A DNA stretch of 64,000 nucleotides from Proteles cristata cristata (taxonomy: Eukaryota; Chordata; Mammalia; Carnivora; Hyaenidae). Position 1 is the first letter of the stretch; each line of letters opens with the position of its first letter. Positions 21,234-34,649 of the stretch are shown here, one piece after another. The DNA is taken from contig JAESUZ010002694.1 in assembly GCA_017311185.1 (NCBI GenBank), positions 1,240,001 to 1,304,000 of the forward strand. The letters run 5' to 3'. Made by a program: the position numbers and the translations under genes. The notes below the pieces were generated by a model, which saw only the letters and a program-made list of their open reading frames with translations, was not told the DNA's origin and made no database searches.

Positions 21234-24084
21234 CTGGAAGAAGAGAGAATCTGCTTAGATAGCTCACGAATTGTATGTATGGATGTCTGTAGGTACACTC
21301 AGTTAGCATTTCAAAAATAATGTCGGACAATTCACTAATGGATTCAGATTGCAGGTGCCCATGTCAATCAACCTGTTGGTATATTTCTGGGGAGAAAACG
21401 AAATGAGAGACCTCGATCCTGCTTTTCAAACTACAATCACTCTGAATAGATCAGATGTTGTGAGAGATGACAGGTGAGCTTTCCCTCGAAATACTACTAA
21501 TTGCACAGACTTCACTCTTTGAACAGCTTGTAACAAAGGTAAAATGATATGCACTTATGTATATTTTTTAAGTGAAGGAATTCTTAGTTTTTCAGTTGAG
21601 ATGCCTTTAATACTGAAAAATACATTTTATGAAATGTATTAGCTTTTGGGGGGAGGTGTGGAGGGAGATAATTAATCCTATTCTCAGTAAAAGAAGTTTG
21701 CATTTTCAGCATTTGTGAATTATAAAATTAACTTATAGGTACACCAGGTACACATTTGTGTACACATAGAAGTCTGTATGAATTCTGCCCTTTCCTTTTG
21801 AAATTCCCTTGGAATGTGAAGTGTCAAATTCTGGTATAAAGCTTCCACAGACAGTAAATACAACATATATTTATAGTTTCTGTGAAAAGCCAATTATCAT
21901 CTGATGTATCATATGTCAAAAATAGAACAAACATCATGTTAGTGTTTATATCATGAATCCTGAGAACAATGACAGGAACAACAGAATTCCGGGTTCTGTG
22001 GCACTTATGATGTGTCACCTATAAAGCTTCCCTTATTTCCCTTATTCCTTTATGTGCAATTTTCCTCATATAAGATTTTTTCTGCGACCAAATAGGACTG
22101 GTGTTTTATTACTTTTTTTTAAAGTTGTAGGAAAAGTCTAGAATTAGTTCAGTGTGGAAACAAAACACAAATGAAGATATCCCATTGTGTAGAGGCACTT
22201 CTAAGGCTTTTAATGCTAAATATCTTTCAAGATTTTGTTCACTGTCCTATGTTAGATTTAGAATAGTAAGCCTTCAGGTTTCAATGGATTGGCCTCAAGT
22301 GTCAGTATCAACATGCCACCATTGTTATGTGTTTCTAGTAGGTATTTTTTTGTTGTCTGCTTTACACTTAATAGATTAAAAAAAGTCAACTAAGAAGGAA
22401 TGATGTACTTTCTGGCCCAACGTTACAAATCCAGTAGCTGGAAATTAACACAAAGACATGCTTGATCCATTCAACACAATATATGGAAGGAAACTTTTAA
22501 TATTCACACAGTTTAATTGAAGGTACTTATTCATATGAGGTAGGAATTGCTGATGAATAGCATCTTAATCCTCTTCATATACACATCTGGCTTACTAAGA
22601 GATTTCCGGGAAGGAATAAAATCATTACAAGGTCGTGGGGCTATTAGTATTTTCACATTTTATTGTCCTGTCTTCTTTAATCTGACTTATGTATGCCCCA
22701 CAGTATCATTACAAGTTTCAGAAGCTATACCAAAAGCAAGTATGGAGGGTGAATAATAATTTTTTTCTCATTTGTATCATTCTTATACATAAAATTCATA
22801 TTTGAAAAGTCTGTCACATGTCCAGAAATAAACTGAACTGTGAGAAATACTGTATAGCATCAGAGGTATCTTAACAGCAAATAAAAATCTGATTCAGAGA
22901 GTGGTTTCTTAAATGACCAAAACTATTTTTACTTACATTTTAATATTTTAAGATACTTACATCCCACCATCCTCATCTTCTCTTCCTAAGGTGTTACTCT
23001 CATTACTACTAAGGTAGTACTCTCTTACACCAAAACCTATGGTCATTTGCATCAAAACACATGAAAATGGCTCTCAAGGGCAAGTTTTGTCCAGAAAATC
23101 TGGTAATTAATATATATAGTACCATTACCACAGAGATTTGTATTTAAGACTAGCCATTGAATAGTTTGATTAAAAATACGTCAAGTACACAGAATATTCA
23201 TGTATAGATAATGTGTCTGACATGAAATATTATTGTTCCATTGACAATTATATACTGAGTTTATAAGTTCTACTTTCTCAATTCATTAGAATTGACTTTT
23301 CTTCGACTTAGCTTAATTGTCAGTAAGTTGACCAGGACAGATTTGTATTGTGGGTCTGTGGTCCTGAAGGCTTTCTAATTTATATGTAATTCAGACTCTA
23401 CTGCCTTATTTTATCACCAAGCAATAAGCAGTTAGGGGAGCCGCAGGACTGGTATCCTTGTGATCTCTCTCCCTCTCCTTCAAATTCATAAAATATTATT
23501 GGCTCTCTGACATCCTCTGTGGCTGGCAATGAAGGTCTGCTTAGCTCTTCTTTAAGACGAGGGCCCGCCACCAGGTGCTGCTCACTTGTCTTCTTTTTGC
23601 CTAGTAAAAGCAGCAGCTGACCTACATGAACTGCTTTTAAATGTCATAGAGCCACAAGGGAGAACCCGAATCCATCAGCCACTTGGATTGTTTGAGGGTT
23701 CTGTTTTTCCCCCCTCCTTCAATAAATCATTCTGATATTAAAACTTTGCAAATGACTTTGTGGCCCTAAACTCTTTGTGAATCTGTTAGTGGAGTTTGCT
23801 TTTTTTCCTCAGTGGGCAACATGAACAAACTGATTAGTTTTGTTCTTTGTGGGCCAAAGCTGGCTAAAACATACATCTTGATGGTATCTGGGTTTTGTGG
23901 GTAGAGAAGAATGACAATGCCTGTAAAGTAAAAAAACAAAACAAAACAACAACAACCTAGCAGCTTGGCTCCTTGGTGGAATGCACTACTCTGTGGCAAC
24001 ATACAGGCTAACACCGGGGGATGTGGATGGAAGGAAAGTCTACTCAGGGGCCTTCACAATTGTATACGTGTGCTATTTACACCT

Positions 24085-24281
24085 AATTTTTTATTTTATA
24101 GAGAGAGCATGCAGGAATGTGTGCAAGCGGACAGGGGAGGGCAGACGGCGAGGGAGAGACAATCTTAAGCAGGCTCCATGCTGTGGAGCCTGACACGGGG
24201 CTCGATCCCATGACTGTAAGATCATGACCTGAACGAAAAGGAAAAGTTGGACACTTAACCGACTGAGCCACCTAGGCACCC
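24085..24281 (-). mobile_element. SINEC (CAN SINE)
   Basis: Reverse-oriented: TTTTTATTTTATAGAGAGAG start, GCAGGCTCC, CACGGGGCTCGATCCCATGA and a head reading CGACTGAGCCACCTAGGCACCC. Moderate divergence. Confidence 0.9.
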
Positions 24282-25502
24282 AATATATATGTGTTATTGA
24301 ATAGCTTCTTAAATTCACTGAAAAATTAACATTATAAATATAACAATATAGGTTCTAAAGAATTACGAATCTTTGTATGAAATTGGCTAACATCTATTTA
24401 TATTCAAAGTAGGAAACAATCAAAACATTAACTTATTAATTCATCATGATTTTCTTTGTGAAAATAATAATTTTTAATTATTAAATAAAGCTCTACAATT
24501 TGATTAAATGTATTAGCCAGAGAAAGGATTGGCTGAGTCTGGGGACTTGCTTGTGAAAAACAAAGCATGGAAAGTCAAACATATTCATGAACTGTATTTC
24601 CATATTTATCCGTCTTGACTATTGGTAGCCATAATGAAGAATATGTTTAAGATAAATTGATTGGTGTAGAGCACAATGGAAATGCCACCGCATAATTCGT
24701 GACATTATCGCTTTATTCTGCTAAAGTATTCACTGGTGTTTGACCCTTAATTGTAGTGACATGTGTGACTATGAGAGGAGGAAGAGCTTTGAAAGAAACA
24801 AATGATGGGCTAATAAACAATATTTGTATTCTAAAAACAAAATAGAGAGTTGAACAATCCAGCCAAAAAGTACTAATCAGCCAAATACATAATTTCTGAC
24901 ATCTTGAATGCAATAGACATTAGCTTGAATATATGGCTGATCGAAAGGTAGCATTTAATCCCAGTATTAGAGTACAGACTGCAACCTTAACATACACATA
25001 TATTTAGAAGGTACACACAGATTCTGATTCTCTTTCAGGAAAAACAAACTTCATTTGAAAGCTCTCCGAGTTACATTAATAGAAACAAGGAAGAAACATT
25101 GCAGAATCGAAGGCAAATATGAATGTATTATACTATGCTTTCGGTTTCTTTGTAAAACAAGTTAACACCTGGTGAGAGGCATTCTGAACCAAAAGCATTT
25201 TGTCCATTAAAATGTAATATGTTCAGAGGTATTCAAAATTAGTGGGCGGCTATAATTTTACTTGTTCTTTGTGACTAATCATGATTGCTATTACTGTGAC
25301 ATTATAGGCCTGGTTCTATATTCGGGTAGATTTGCCAATTTCTCACTTTAGAACAGAACTTTCCTATTTATGAGTCTTTCTAATTTATGATAACCCGTGT
25401 GTCTATGACAAAAGAATTTGTATTCTAATCAGACAATAGGAACCTAGAAAATGATGGAAAATATTTTAATGTGGATAAAACTTAATGATGGAAGGCAATA
25501 GT

Positions 25503-25683
25503 TCCTCTCACACTTTAACATCAGAAGCATCCAGAGGGCTTGTTAATATACAGAATGCCAGGCCCCAGAATCAGAGTTTCTGACTCAGTAGGTCTGGGGT
25601 GGGGCTCAATAATGTGTATGCCTGATGAGTTCCCAGGTGATGCTGATAATGATAAATCAGGAATGACACGTTGAGAACCACTG
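25503..25683 (-). mobile_element. MER5A-type hAT-Charlie DNA transposon fossil
   Basis: Reads in reverse: CATCCAGAGGGCTTGTTA, GAGTTTCTGACTCAGTAGGT, TCTGGGGTGGGGCTC, TTCCCAGGTGATGCTGAT and terminal GAGAACCACTGAG, all hallmarks of MER5A/B. It is a non-autonomous internally deleted copy of ancient mammalian age. Confidence 0.88.
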
Positions 25684-25687
25684 AGTG

Positions 25688-25765
25688 TGTGTGTCACATA
25701 TACACATACGCACACATAAATATAAACATATACATATTTGTACCTATATACACACACACATAGAG
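25688..25765. repeat. imperfect (AC)n/(AT)n-rich tract
   Basis: Alternating purine-pyrimidine sequence (GTGTGTGT, CACATATACACATACGCAC, ACATATACATA, ACACACACAC). It directly follows the end of the MER5A copy. Confidence 0.7.
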
Positions 25766-26220
25766 GTATATGTAAATCCCATTTGACAAATGGCACTAAA
25801 ATGGAAGTAAGGTCATCTTTTTAAAAGAACAGCTGATTCTCAATAGCTTGTTTTTAATCATAAGGCAGGATTTGTCTCAACTGTAGGAAAAAGTCATACT
25901 TGGGGCAAATTTTGTGTTTCCACTAGAATGACAAAGTGCGAAAAGTTGTGCTAAATAAATATATTACTTTAAATACTCACTAAATATAAAACGTATGTTA
26001 TCACCTTTTCTCTTGAAGTGCAAAAGACAAAATGGCCTCAAGTGATGGGACACTTGTTGGTAGTTTGGGATGGTCCCCAACACTCAAACTGATTATCTCT
26101 TACATGTGGGAGGGGCATGGTTCCAAAGGAAGTTAGACAGTGACAATATAATTTCCTGTTAACAAAATAATGGACACTGTCCTTATGCTGTGGACAAATA
26201 CAATTCAAAAGCCCTCATGG

Positions 26221-26416
26221 AGAACCTGGGTGGCTCAGTTGGTTAAGTACTGACTCTTGATTTCAGTTCAGATTGTGATCTCATGGTTGGTGAGACTGAA
26301 CCTTGCTGCTGGCTCTGTGCTTACAGCATGGAGCCTGCTTAGGATTCTCTCTCGCTCTCTCTCTGCCCCTCCCCATGTGAGCACATGCATGTGTACCTGT
26401 CTCTCAAAAAAAAAAA
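26221..26416 (+). mobile_element. SINEC (CAN SINE), diverged
   Basis: Starts GAGAACCTGGGTGGCTCAGT, ends in CTCTCAAAAAAAAAAA, and has TGTGCTTACAGCATGGAGCC in the middle. It lies in antisense orientation within CADPS2. Confidence 0.9.
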
Positions 26417-26804
26417 GCCTTCATAATGATATTAATCCTAATAAGCATGAAGGAAATGTATTAGGAGGAGAAAACATTTTTATACTTAAGAGAATAAAGA
26501 CCAAGTTACTGTGGACCTACCTACTACAATCAGATAAATGTGTCAGAGACTTTGTATATATTAGTCACATTTAAAATGTGACTACTTGATAAAATATCTT
26601 TTATTTATTGCAGAAAAATTTAATTTTGCTTGATAATCTAACTGAAAATGGAAGTAAACAGTGGCATAGCATTGCTGAGAGCGATGTTTTTAAAGTACTT
26701 ACATCTACTCAGGTGCATCACATACAATTTTCTTATATGTCAATATCTAGCCATTATTCTTTATACCTTGGTGGGCAATTCACATCTCAACACATTTTGT
26801 TTAC

Positions 26805-26909
26805 CTTCACAATCTTGATGAGCGTCTTCAGTTGGTAAATATGAAGCTGAAGGTCTAATCTATCAGCCAACCAGACACAAATGACTTTCATGGAACTGCT
26901 GTACCATTG
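26805..26909 (-). CDS. CADPS2: CADPS2 penultimate coding exon
   Basis: A 105-bp, phase 0-0 exon of 35 residues, [20 protein letters not shown] continuing to [10 protein letters not shown]. The acceptor reads TTTCCAG/CAATGG and the donor GTGAAG/GTAAAC. The conserved VICVWL and [13 protein letters not shown] blocks are CAPS-family signatures near the C-terminus and lie directly before [10 protein letters not shown] of the last exon. Its length is a multiple of three, so skipping would keep the frame. Confidence 0.95.
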
Positions 26910-27728
26910 CTGGAAAGAAGGATGGGGGCAGAGGGGAGGAGAACAGAAAAGAAAACAGCCTCTGCAGTATTCATGTAACAGATTCGGTAATGAGGGGGTA
27001 ATGAAACACTCTGAAATGACCACAGATCAGCACTTGAAGTCAATAATGCTATAATTTCCTGTTAACAGAATTGTATGTTTTGCTAGAAAATCTGCTAAGT
27101 TGACCTAGGCTGTTCTCTACATGAATTAACATTAGTCTTTCAGCTGTAACATATTCATGGGAAACCGTGTTTTTGCACTTGCAGGCCTAGAGGCCTGCTT
27201 TGTAATTGGGAGGTAACAATGGGCACTAAATACATGCTATGGGACTGAATGGACTTCCAAACAGCAGGAAAAAGCAGGTAAATTACTTAGGACGGGAAAT
27301 TTCTTATTAGCCTGTATGTTATGTAAAAATCAACGAGTAGATTTATGCCTTGACACATGCAGTCAATACCTAGAAATAACATTTTACACAAGTGATGGTG
27401 AGACATGAGCCTCAATCATAATTTTATCCACTATCATTGTTAAGTATTTGCCAAGATGTTTTAAAACCACCTAAAGATGTGAGACCTGAGGAAGGAACAT
27501 TATTCAGGATGGAATTGTTGTGTCTATAAGACTCAAAAAGAAGATGTCAGTTAACCAAATTATGAAAAGGAAGAATTGGTTTCATTTTGCAAGTGTTTTT
27601 GGAGGGTTCATATTTTTTCCTCTGTTTATTACCACTCTCCTAAGAGGAAAACCGAAATACTTCTCCAGTGTTAACTTCCTGCTCCTATATAATGTCTACG
27701 AGTTTAGTAGAAGAAATTTGTTCCTGCC

Positions 27729-27744
27729 TTTTTTTTTTTTTTTA
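27729..27744. repeat. poly(T), about 16 bp
   Basis: Simple T homopolymer followed by AAA. Confidence 0.7.
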
Positions 27745-29361
27745 AAGGCAACCTGCCATTAGTGGTGATATTTTAAGGGCTTCAGCACTACATGCTTGAG
27801 CCAGGCTTAGGTAGCACTGGAAAAATAATAATGCTACTTATTCAGATAATCATAAGAAATCTCACAGCCCATTCAGCACTTAGGAAATGACGAGAGTTTT
27901 CAGGAGAGAAGGGATGTTGTGTCTTGTTTGTAAACACAAACACAATGACACAATACATCATGTCTGTGTGGTACATGTGTCTTAGGTATTCAAACACAGA
28001 GAAAACTCATAAAAATATTTTTCTTCCGTATTAAAATAGTAAATTCAATTTCTAAGAGAAACCTTACATGTTACAAGTAAGTCTGAAAATATCTGGACTT
28101 GTATTTATTAACCGTGTTCTGACAAAATTTGGTATAAGAAATGGCATTTTAAGCATGAATTAAACATGAATTAGTTTCACGTTTCATTAGACTTATTTCT
28201 ATTAATTTGTTAATACACTGAACATACATGCATAAAATGAGATAAGGTAATTAAAATGAGTAACTGATTTACTAAATATTACATCACATAGATGAATGAA
28301 AGTTTCAGGTTTTTAAAATGTGAGATAGACTAGTATTTAAAAAAATATTATTCATGTACCTGATTTTGCTCATTCCTAATGACTACTTTCTTAATTTTCA
28401 GGGCATTGTAAAAGTATCAGAAATAAGTTTTACAAAATAAGATACACTCCTAAATTCTTTAAAAAAATTGCTAATAAATTCACTACTTCAGCTGAGATGT
28501 TACTTTCTAATGGTACTTAAATCCTATATTTCCTTATTTCAAATTATCTATAGCCTCAACCTTTCGAATTCTATTTTAATACACACAAACACTCCCAAGT
28601 ATTGGGGATACTGAATATGGGTATACTATATTAAGACCCTCACTTCCACACCACTCTCCAGATAATTTGAAAGCTAAAATGTAGTCACAATGGTTATAAC
28701 TCTTAAATTATAGTCCTTCTGCAAGAGATAATGTATTTTTTTTTGTTGAGGGAAACAAAATATGATATATGGTCTAGCATAACATACTAGTTAATCTGTC
28801 AGACTATAAAGTTACTGTATTTATTGTAAGTTTTATGAATTTGAAGGAAATGAAAATGCTTTCTTAAAATTACTCCCTATGCATCTTTATGTTCTTAAAA
28901 ATCCTTACACAATTTAAAATTAATTTAACTCATTTTCCCATTACACATCAACGATACTTATGATTAAGCGATAATCAAAAGGGCATCTAATGTAACACAG
29001 AAATTTATTATTAATATAACTTCTTTAACACAATGCCAAAATTATTAACGTAGAGAAAGCTAAGTTGAGAATCAAATGATCTGAAGTTAACTATAAAAAG
29101 AGGAAAAAAGAGAACCACTGTTAAGTAAAATTTTAAAGGCAACCAAATTATAAGAAAAATTCTGTAAGAAAAATAATTCTATCAGATACAAATGCCTATG
29201 TTTTTGGTCTCCAGGTCAAAGCATTTTGAAGATTTTCAGCTAAAACACGCAAATAACAAAGAGAAAGCAGTACTTTCGCTCAGGGTTTATGTTGCTACTA
29301 AGAACAAGCTAACAATAAAAAACCCACTAGGACTGCTTCTTTCTTGTATATAATGAAATAG

Positions 29362-29420
29362 ACACACACACACACACACACGCACACACACACACACACA
29401 CGTGCACACACACACACACT
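29362..29420. repeat. interrupted (AC)n microsatellite
   Basis: Three blocks of AC units are interrupted by CGC and CGTGC. Confidence 0.9.
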
Positions 29421-30239
29421 CCAAGCAAATAAATAAGCAAACAAATAAAGCCACCAAACAGAACTCTCCAGCACTTTCCTATATCTGGTGCTGGAACTGA
29501 CATGTTCCTCTCTGGGGTGCTGGAACACGGTAGGTCCCATTTTATACCTTGACAAAAAAGTCAAAGGTAGCTTTGCGGCATCTCCTCCCACCCCAAACAA
29601 AACCAACCCTCCAATGTTACCAAGGGAAAAAGCATTCAAAAAGGGTGAATGTCCAGTAAAGTGTAAATGTTAGAAAATGTCCTTTCGTTTCGGAAAAGTT
29701 AATTTTATAAAATAATTCGGCAGACGATTCACGTTTCCCTTCAGGGGACGACAAGGAAGGGGCGCTGTGGTCTGCACTGAAGTCATGGGTATAGCATTAC
29801 TGCTTCATTCTTTACTTTGGTCTACTTGGGAATAAAGCAGTAAGTGTATATTCTACATGTTTTTCCTACATCAATCCATGACAGCAGCCTACCACTTTAA
29901 CAAAAAAAAATGTCTTTTTTTCCCTTCTTTTTGTGGTTCATTCAACTCCTGTAAGGGCATGCATTACTCACTTCATTTTCTTGAGATATTTCTTTTAAAG
30001 CAAAAATAAAAGAGAAGGAAAGGCTAGGGTTGACTCTGTGAGACCCCTGTATTTATTCACACTTATTGTGCATGACTGTAGACTGGTAAATCATATTAGC
30101 AGCCCGTCTCCCCATCAAGCTGCTACTTGCTTTCCAGCCCTGGGAAGGTTCAACAAATCAACAGGAGCACGGAAAACAGAACATCAGTCTAATCTAGTGT
30201 TTAAGGTGAAGTTTTCAAACCCAATCTAAGAAGATCTTT

Positions 30240-30760
30240 AGAGCAAGCAACAAGCTGAAGGGCTCAGAAGGTGGTATTGACAATGAAAGATTGTTGAAAT
30301 ATTGAGAAGCGCAGCACTTGTGCATTTTTAATAACAAGAGGGTCAACAAGGACACAGCTCCCTCAGTGCCAGGAGTTGCCACTGACTATGGAAATTGCCA
30401 CACCAGGGCTATAAATGCTTGCAGTTCATCAGCTTTCTTAAACAGTTCATCAGCTTTCTTAAACACCCTGAACCCCCTCAGTGGACCTTTAGTCTTGAAT
30501 TAACAAACCAAAGCAATGAAAGAGGGTGCAGTCTGAATGGCTGGCATTGATCCCCAACTGTGTCAGCACTGCTACAGGCCCTGAAAAACTCTCTCCATTG
30601 TCAATAGAAATTGACAAACCTCCTCTCCTAAATAGTGCAGCTGAGCCGGCGGGATCCACGCAGCTGTAAAGGGCTCTGCTCTTGGGGCCGGGGAGCACTA
30701 ACAATGGAACAAGCATGAGCTCTTTGTCAGTCCCAGACTCGGCAATTTTCTAACAAGGAT
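30240..30760. promoter_or_regulatory. possible conserved non-coding element with SOX-type motifs
   Basis: Unique, repeat-free sequence with several CATTGT/ACAATG cores (for example in GACAATGAAAGATTGTTG, CTCCATTGTCAATAG and CTAACAATGGAACAAG). This is the SOX binding core. There are no long open frames with domains. Conservation cannot be tested from one sequence. Confidence 0.3.
30423..30464. repeat. 21-bp tandem duplication
   Basis: Two perfect adjacent copies of a unit reading CAGTTCATCAGCTTTCTTAAA minus its last base as quoted here; they lie inside the SOX-motif-rich stretch. Confidence 0.85.
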
Positions 30761-33265
30761 TAAAGTTGTTTCTCCGCGGTGCTGGTGAAAAGAGATTTAG
30801 CAACATACCGTGCTTTCTTCGTGCAAGTTAAAGAGAAGTAGTTAAGGAATTTCATTATTCTGTTGACTAGTGGAAATATAAAACAAATATATTAAATATG
30901 CAAACTCCCTTTTCCACCTAATTTATAACATTTCGGAGGGTGATTCAATTAAATGTAACACTTATTGCCTAGAAACAAGCCCTTCACATTCATTTTGGAA
31001 GTTTTATTTTTAAAAAGTCCAGCTGCTGGCCACCTGGAATGAAGTCTCAATACATACTAATGCACAATGCCTTTAGCCCCTCTGTGGCTGATATTCCTAA
31101 ATCTGAACCACAAGACCACATACGGTTTATATATCACGGCTGCTTCAAGCAAATGATTTCTGTCAGAATGCGGATTCTGATGATGGTGGCAAGGCAGAAA
31201 TAGCTGCTTTGCTAGGGAGCAAATCTGTGATATATTTTCTGCTTAAGTGTTTAGCTTTTTATTGATTATGAATTGGTACAACTAGTTGATATATTTTCAT
31301 TCTTCTCCAGCTATGCTCAACTCAATAGGTGAACAACAGGGAAAAAAAGAAAAAGAAAACTGAGTTTTTAGTGCACTAAGGTATGGAACAGCTAAACTTC
31401 TATGGTGTGTATGTATTTCTTCATTTATTTCAAGGCAAGCTGTCTGTTTTACAAGTGTTGAGTCACCAAGTTCAAACGCAATACCATCTAGAAAATGTCC
31501 TAAGGTGGAAATAGGTACCTTTTGAATGCCAAGTTGAATGGAATAAAAGAACAAAAGGTATTTTTGAAATGCCGAAGGTTTTGCTAAGTTGATAAATGCA
31601 AGGCATTCTTTAGTATCATTTTGTAGTTTTGGAGAGCAACAAACTATTCAGAAATGTTAATGCCCTACAGTTTCACCAGTATATTAAAAAGTAAATATAA
31701 ATGCTTCACTGTACATTGGCTATATCTTCTGTCAACACTGCATCTATTTAACGTAACTAAATTCGTGGCCAGTCACTTCCCATTTCTAAACACTAAAGTG
31801 CAAGCTTTATATTTATGGTAAATTTGAAACATAGCACCAGAACTCCCCCCCATATGAGGCATCCCACCGAAACGATGCTATGGGACTCTCCATAACACAC
31901 ACCTGAAACACAAGCATCTATAAAGTTTCAAGTGCGGATTTTTTGTTGGCTTCGAATAGGAGTGAGGGCCACATTTCAGGAAAACAGAAACCGACCTCTT
32001 ATGGTTAAAAATACAGGAAGTGTTCAACCCAACCTATACCTATCAAGATTCCCAGCTAGACCCAGAGGCGTTGGTGGGGGGAAAGACAGAGACTTGCATC
32101 TGATCATGGAAGTGGAGGACTGGCTGTCAACACGGCAGAGAACGACATAACATAGAAGCTGAGAGGTGAAAAGGGCCAGCGCCTTTTATGCTCTGTCTGC
32201 CTGACCAAGCCAGTCCGAGCTAGCTCTGTTTCAGTTTTCTCATCTGTAATATGAAGGGTAGAGTCTGTGAACCTGGCTTTTAAGTAAGAAGATTTTGATG
32301 TTCTCCCCAAATACTATAATATTAGATTTGATTGTCAGAATAAAGGGCATAATTAGAACCAACACAGTTTGTGATTCTTGCAAAAAAAAAGAACTGCAGG
32401 GAAAAGCCAATTGTCACACTCTTTTACATGGTGCTTAAATACAGCTTTATTCTTTAAAAAAAAAATGCAAGTCTAGAGTTCCAGAACTTTCTATCACCTG
32501 TTCTTTTGTTTGTTATTAACTTACTTTGGCCTTTTAATGAAGCGCAAATATATTACAAACAGAAAACAAAGTGCAATGAGGAATGAATGAGATTTCTCAA
32601 GAACTGTGAGGTACAGTTATTCATCTCTATTCTTTTATGAATTCTGATTATAAAGTCATCTGATTTTTCAAGTCCTCCCTGGGAAATTTAATGCATCAGT
32701 TAAAATTTCATTTACTTCTGAGAACAACCTTCATGAGATGGCTGTTATTTTTCCCATTTTGCGTACATGGAAACCTAAGCTTACATAGGTAGGAATCTGA
32801 GTTTATATGAAGCGTGTTATTCAGGTTTATACAATAGGTATGCACGGCAAGGTTAGATCTATATCTTATCTATATGGATACATGCTTCAGAGTCTGTACT
32901 CATGACTGCTAGGCTATTACAGTCCCTTCTAGAAAACAGTCTGTTCGGTCAATAAAATCTCTGATTCTTTACAGGCAGTTTGCTGCTTCCAGCAGACAAC
33001 TAAGAAAACAACCTCTACCATTCCTGGGGGTTACTGATCGTAACTGTAACACAGGATTGTGAAGTAAACAGGAAATGCTTATTAATTGTTTCAAAGAAGT
33101 CTACCACACTCTCTCTCAAGTGAATGCAAGCCGCATTTCCAAAGACCAAAGACATTTTTAAACCTAATACGGTAATATGTAATGCAAATCAATTTTTCCA
33201 AGAACCACATTTCCTTAGGATGACCGACCCAGTGGTTCTTCGGCTATGCCTTTCCCACATGTCCC
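30761..33265. other. CADPS2 intronic sequence, largely unique
   Basis: AT-rich. A repeat-free stretch at 31015-31210 of even composition could be conserved non-coding sequence. Faint MIR-like pieces (TTTTCTCATCTGTAATATGAAGG near 32235 and a diverged run at 32700-32800) are too short to call firmly. Confidence 0.4.
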
Positions 33266-33371
33266 ATTCTTAAGATTTTAAGTAATCTCTATGCCCAATG
33301 TGGGGCTTGAACTTACCACCCAGAGATCAGGAGTTGCAGGAGCTACTGACTGCACCACGCAGGTGCCCCAC
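33266..33371 (-). mobile_element. old SINEC fragment (tRNA-like head only)
   Basis: AAGTAATCTCTATGCCCAATGTGGGGCTTGAAC followed by a degraded TACTGACTGCACCACGCAGGTGCCCC. This is the reverse of the tRNA-Lys-related part, from an older CAN SINE subfamily. The first quoted segment spans 33280-33312. Confidence 0.75.
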
Positions 33372-33837
33372 GCCATGCCACCCTATTCTTAAGATGCCTT
33401 AAGGTGCTATACAGCTTAATGCTTAGAAATACTGAGAAAGGGTTTTTTCTCCCACTGTAACAAAACAAGGCAACATAGGAAAAAAGATCTTTGGTTCATT
33501 CATAATGGGGCCTGATCTATGTATGCAGCTTTCTTCATCTTTTTTTTTTTTTTTTTAATAAACACAGAGGAGAGAAGCAGTTGATTCATATCATTCTTCT
33601 TTCATATTCAGTGACACCCTCATATTCAGGGTGGTTTTCATTTTCTACTTCTATCAGGAAGTCTGCAAAGAGGAGCTTATGAACATTTTGAGGTTTTCTT
33701 TGAGTTAATAAAATGTAATAAGTGCTAATAACATGTAAGGACTGGCATGTAGTAGGTACCTAATAAATGTTTGTTAGAACACTGAAAAACTTTCCTATTC
33801 TTAAAGCTCAATACTCCCCCCCCCACCATACTTTCTC

Positions 33838-34069
33838 TTTTATTTATTTATTTATTTATTTATTAAATTTTGAGAGAGACACACAGAGAGTTTGCACACA
33901 AACAAGCAGGGTAAGAGGCAGAGAGAAAGGGAGAGAGAGAAGCCCAAGCAGGCTCCACACTGTCAGCACAGAGCCCAGTGCAGGGCTCAATTCCATGAAC
34001 TGTGAGATCATGACCTGAGCAGAAACCAAGAGTTGAACATTTACTCAACTGAGCCACCTGGGTGCTCCC
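33838..34069 (-). mobile_element. SINEC with (TTTA)n tail
   Basis: Reverse orientation; TTTATTTATTTATT tail complement, GAGAGAGAG body, ACTGTCAGCACAGAGCCCAG and a head of CAACTGAGCCACCTGGGTGC. Confidence 0.92.
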
Positions 34070-34091
34070 ATATTTTCTGTTAAAAATGCAG

Positions 34092-34200
34092 GGGTGCCTG
34101 GCTGGCTCAATCAGTAGAATATCCAACTCTTGATCTCAGGGTCATGAGTTTGAGCCCCACAATCGGGATTGTAGAGATTACTTAAAGAAATGACAAAAAA
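34092..34200 (+). mobile_element. old SINEC fragment (tRNA-like head)
   Basis: GGGGTGCCTGGCTGGCTCAA, GATCTCAGGGTCATGAGTTT, GAGCCCCACAAT, GGGATTGTAGAGATTACTTAA. A head-only copy of the older subfamily, facing the neighbouring SINE. Confidence 0.8.
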
Positions 34201-34433
34201 ATGTATAAATATCAATATATCTCTAGATGAATTGCATCCTCTTAAGTTACGAAATACAAGTTACATAACGGGATACCTTCTGTAAATTGGGAGTTGTACA
34301 AGTACTTTTCCACTACCATTTCATGAATCCAAAATTCCCCTAACTTCAAAGTGTCCTGAAAGTAGTATTATTAAACTAGCCTGTCTTTTCCCACAGTACA
34401 CAAAGAGCACTGAAATCAATATTGTTCTTTATT

Positions 34434-34649
34434 GGGGCACCTGGGTGGCTTAGTCGGTTGAGCGTCCGACTTTCTCTTAGGTCATGATCTCGCGGTTCGT
34501 GGGTTCGAGCCCCGCGTCGGGCTCTGTGCTGACTGCCAGCTCAGAGCCTGGAGCCTGTTTCAGTCTGTGACTCCCTCTCTCTCTGACCCTCCCCTGTTCA
34601 CGCTTTCTCCCTGTCTCTCTCCTAGAAATAAATAAAACATTTAAAAAAA
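34434..34649 (+). mobile_element. SINEC (felid type), full length with perfect TSD
   Basis: GGGGCACCTGGGTGGCTTAG start, GGTTCGTGGGTTCGAGCCCC B box, CTCTCTCTCTGACC body and AATAAATAAAACAT tail. Flanked by a perfect 16-bp target-site duplication AATATTGTTCTTTATT at 34418-34433 and 34650-34665. Confidence 0.97.

Larger units (their letters stand above)
21234..26804 (-). other. CADPS2: CADPS2 last intron, 5.6 kb
   Basis: Bounded by GTAAAC at 26804 downwards and TTCCAG ending at 21234. It holds a SINEC at 24085, a MER5A-type fossil at 25503, an (AC/AT)-rich tract at 25688-25765, a SINEC at 26221 and otherwise AT-rich unique sequence. No coding potential is seen. Confidence 0.85.
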
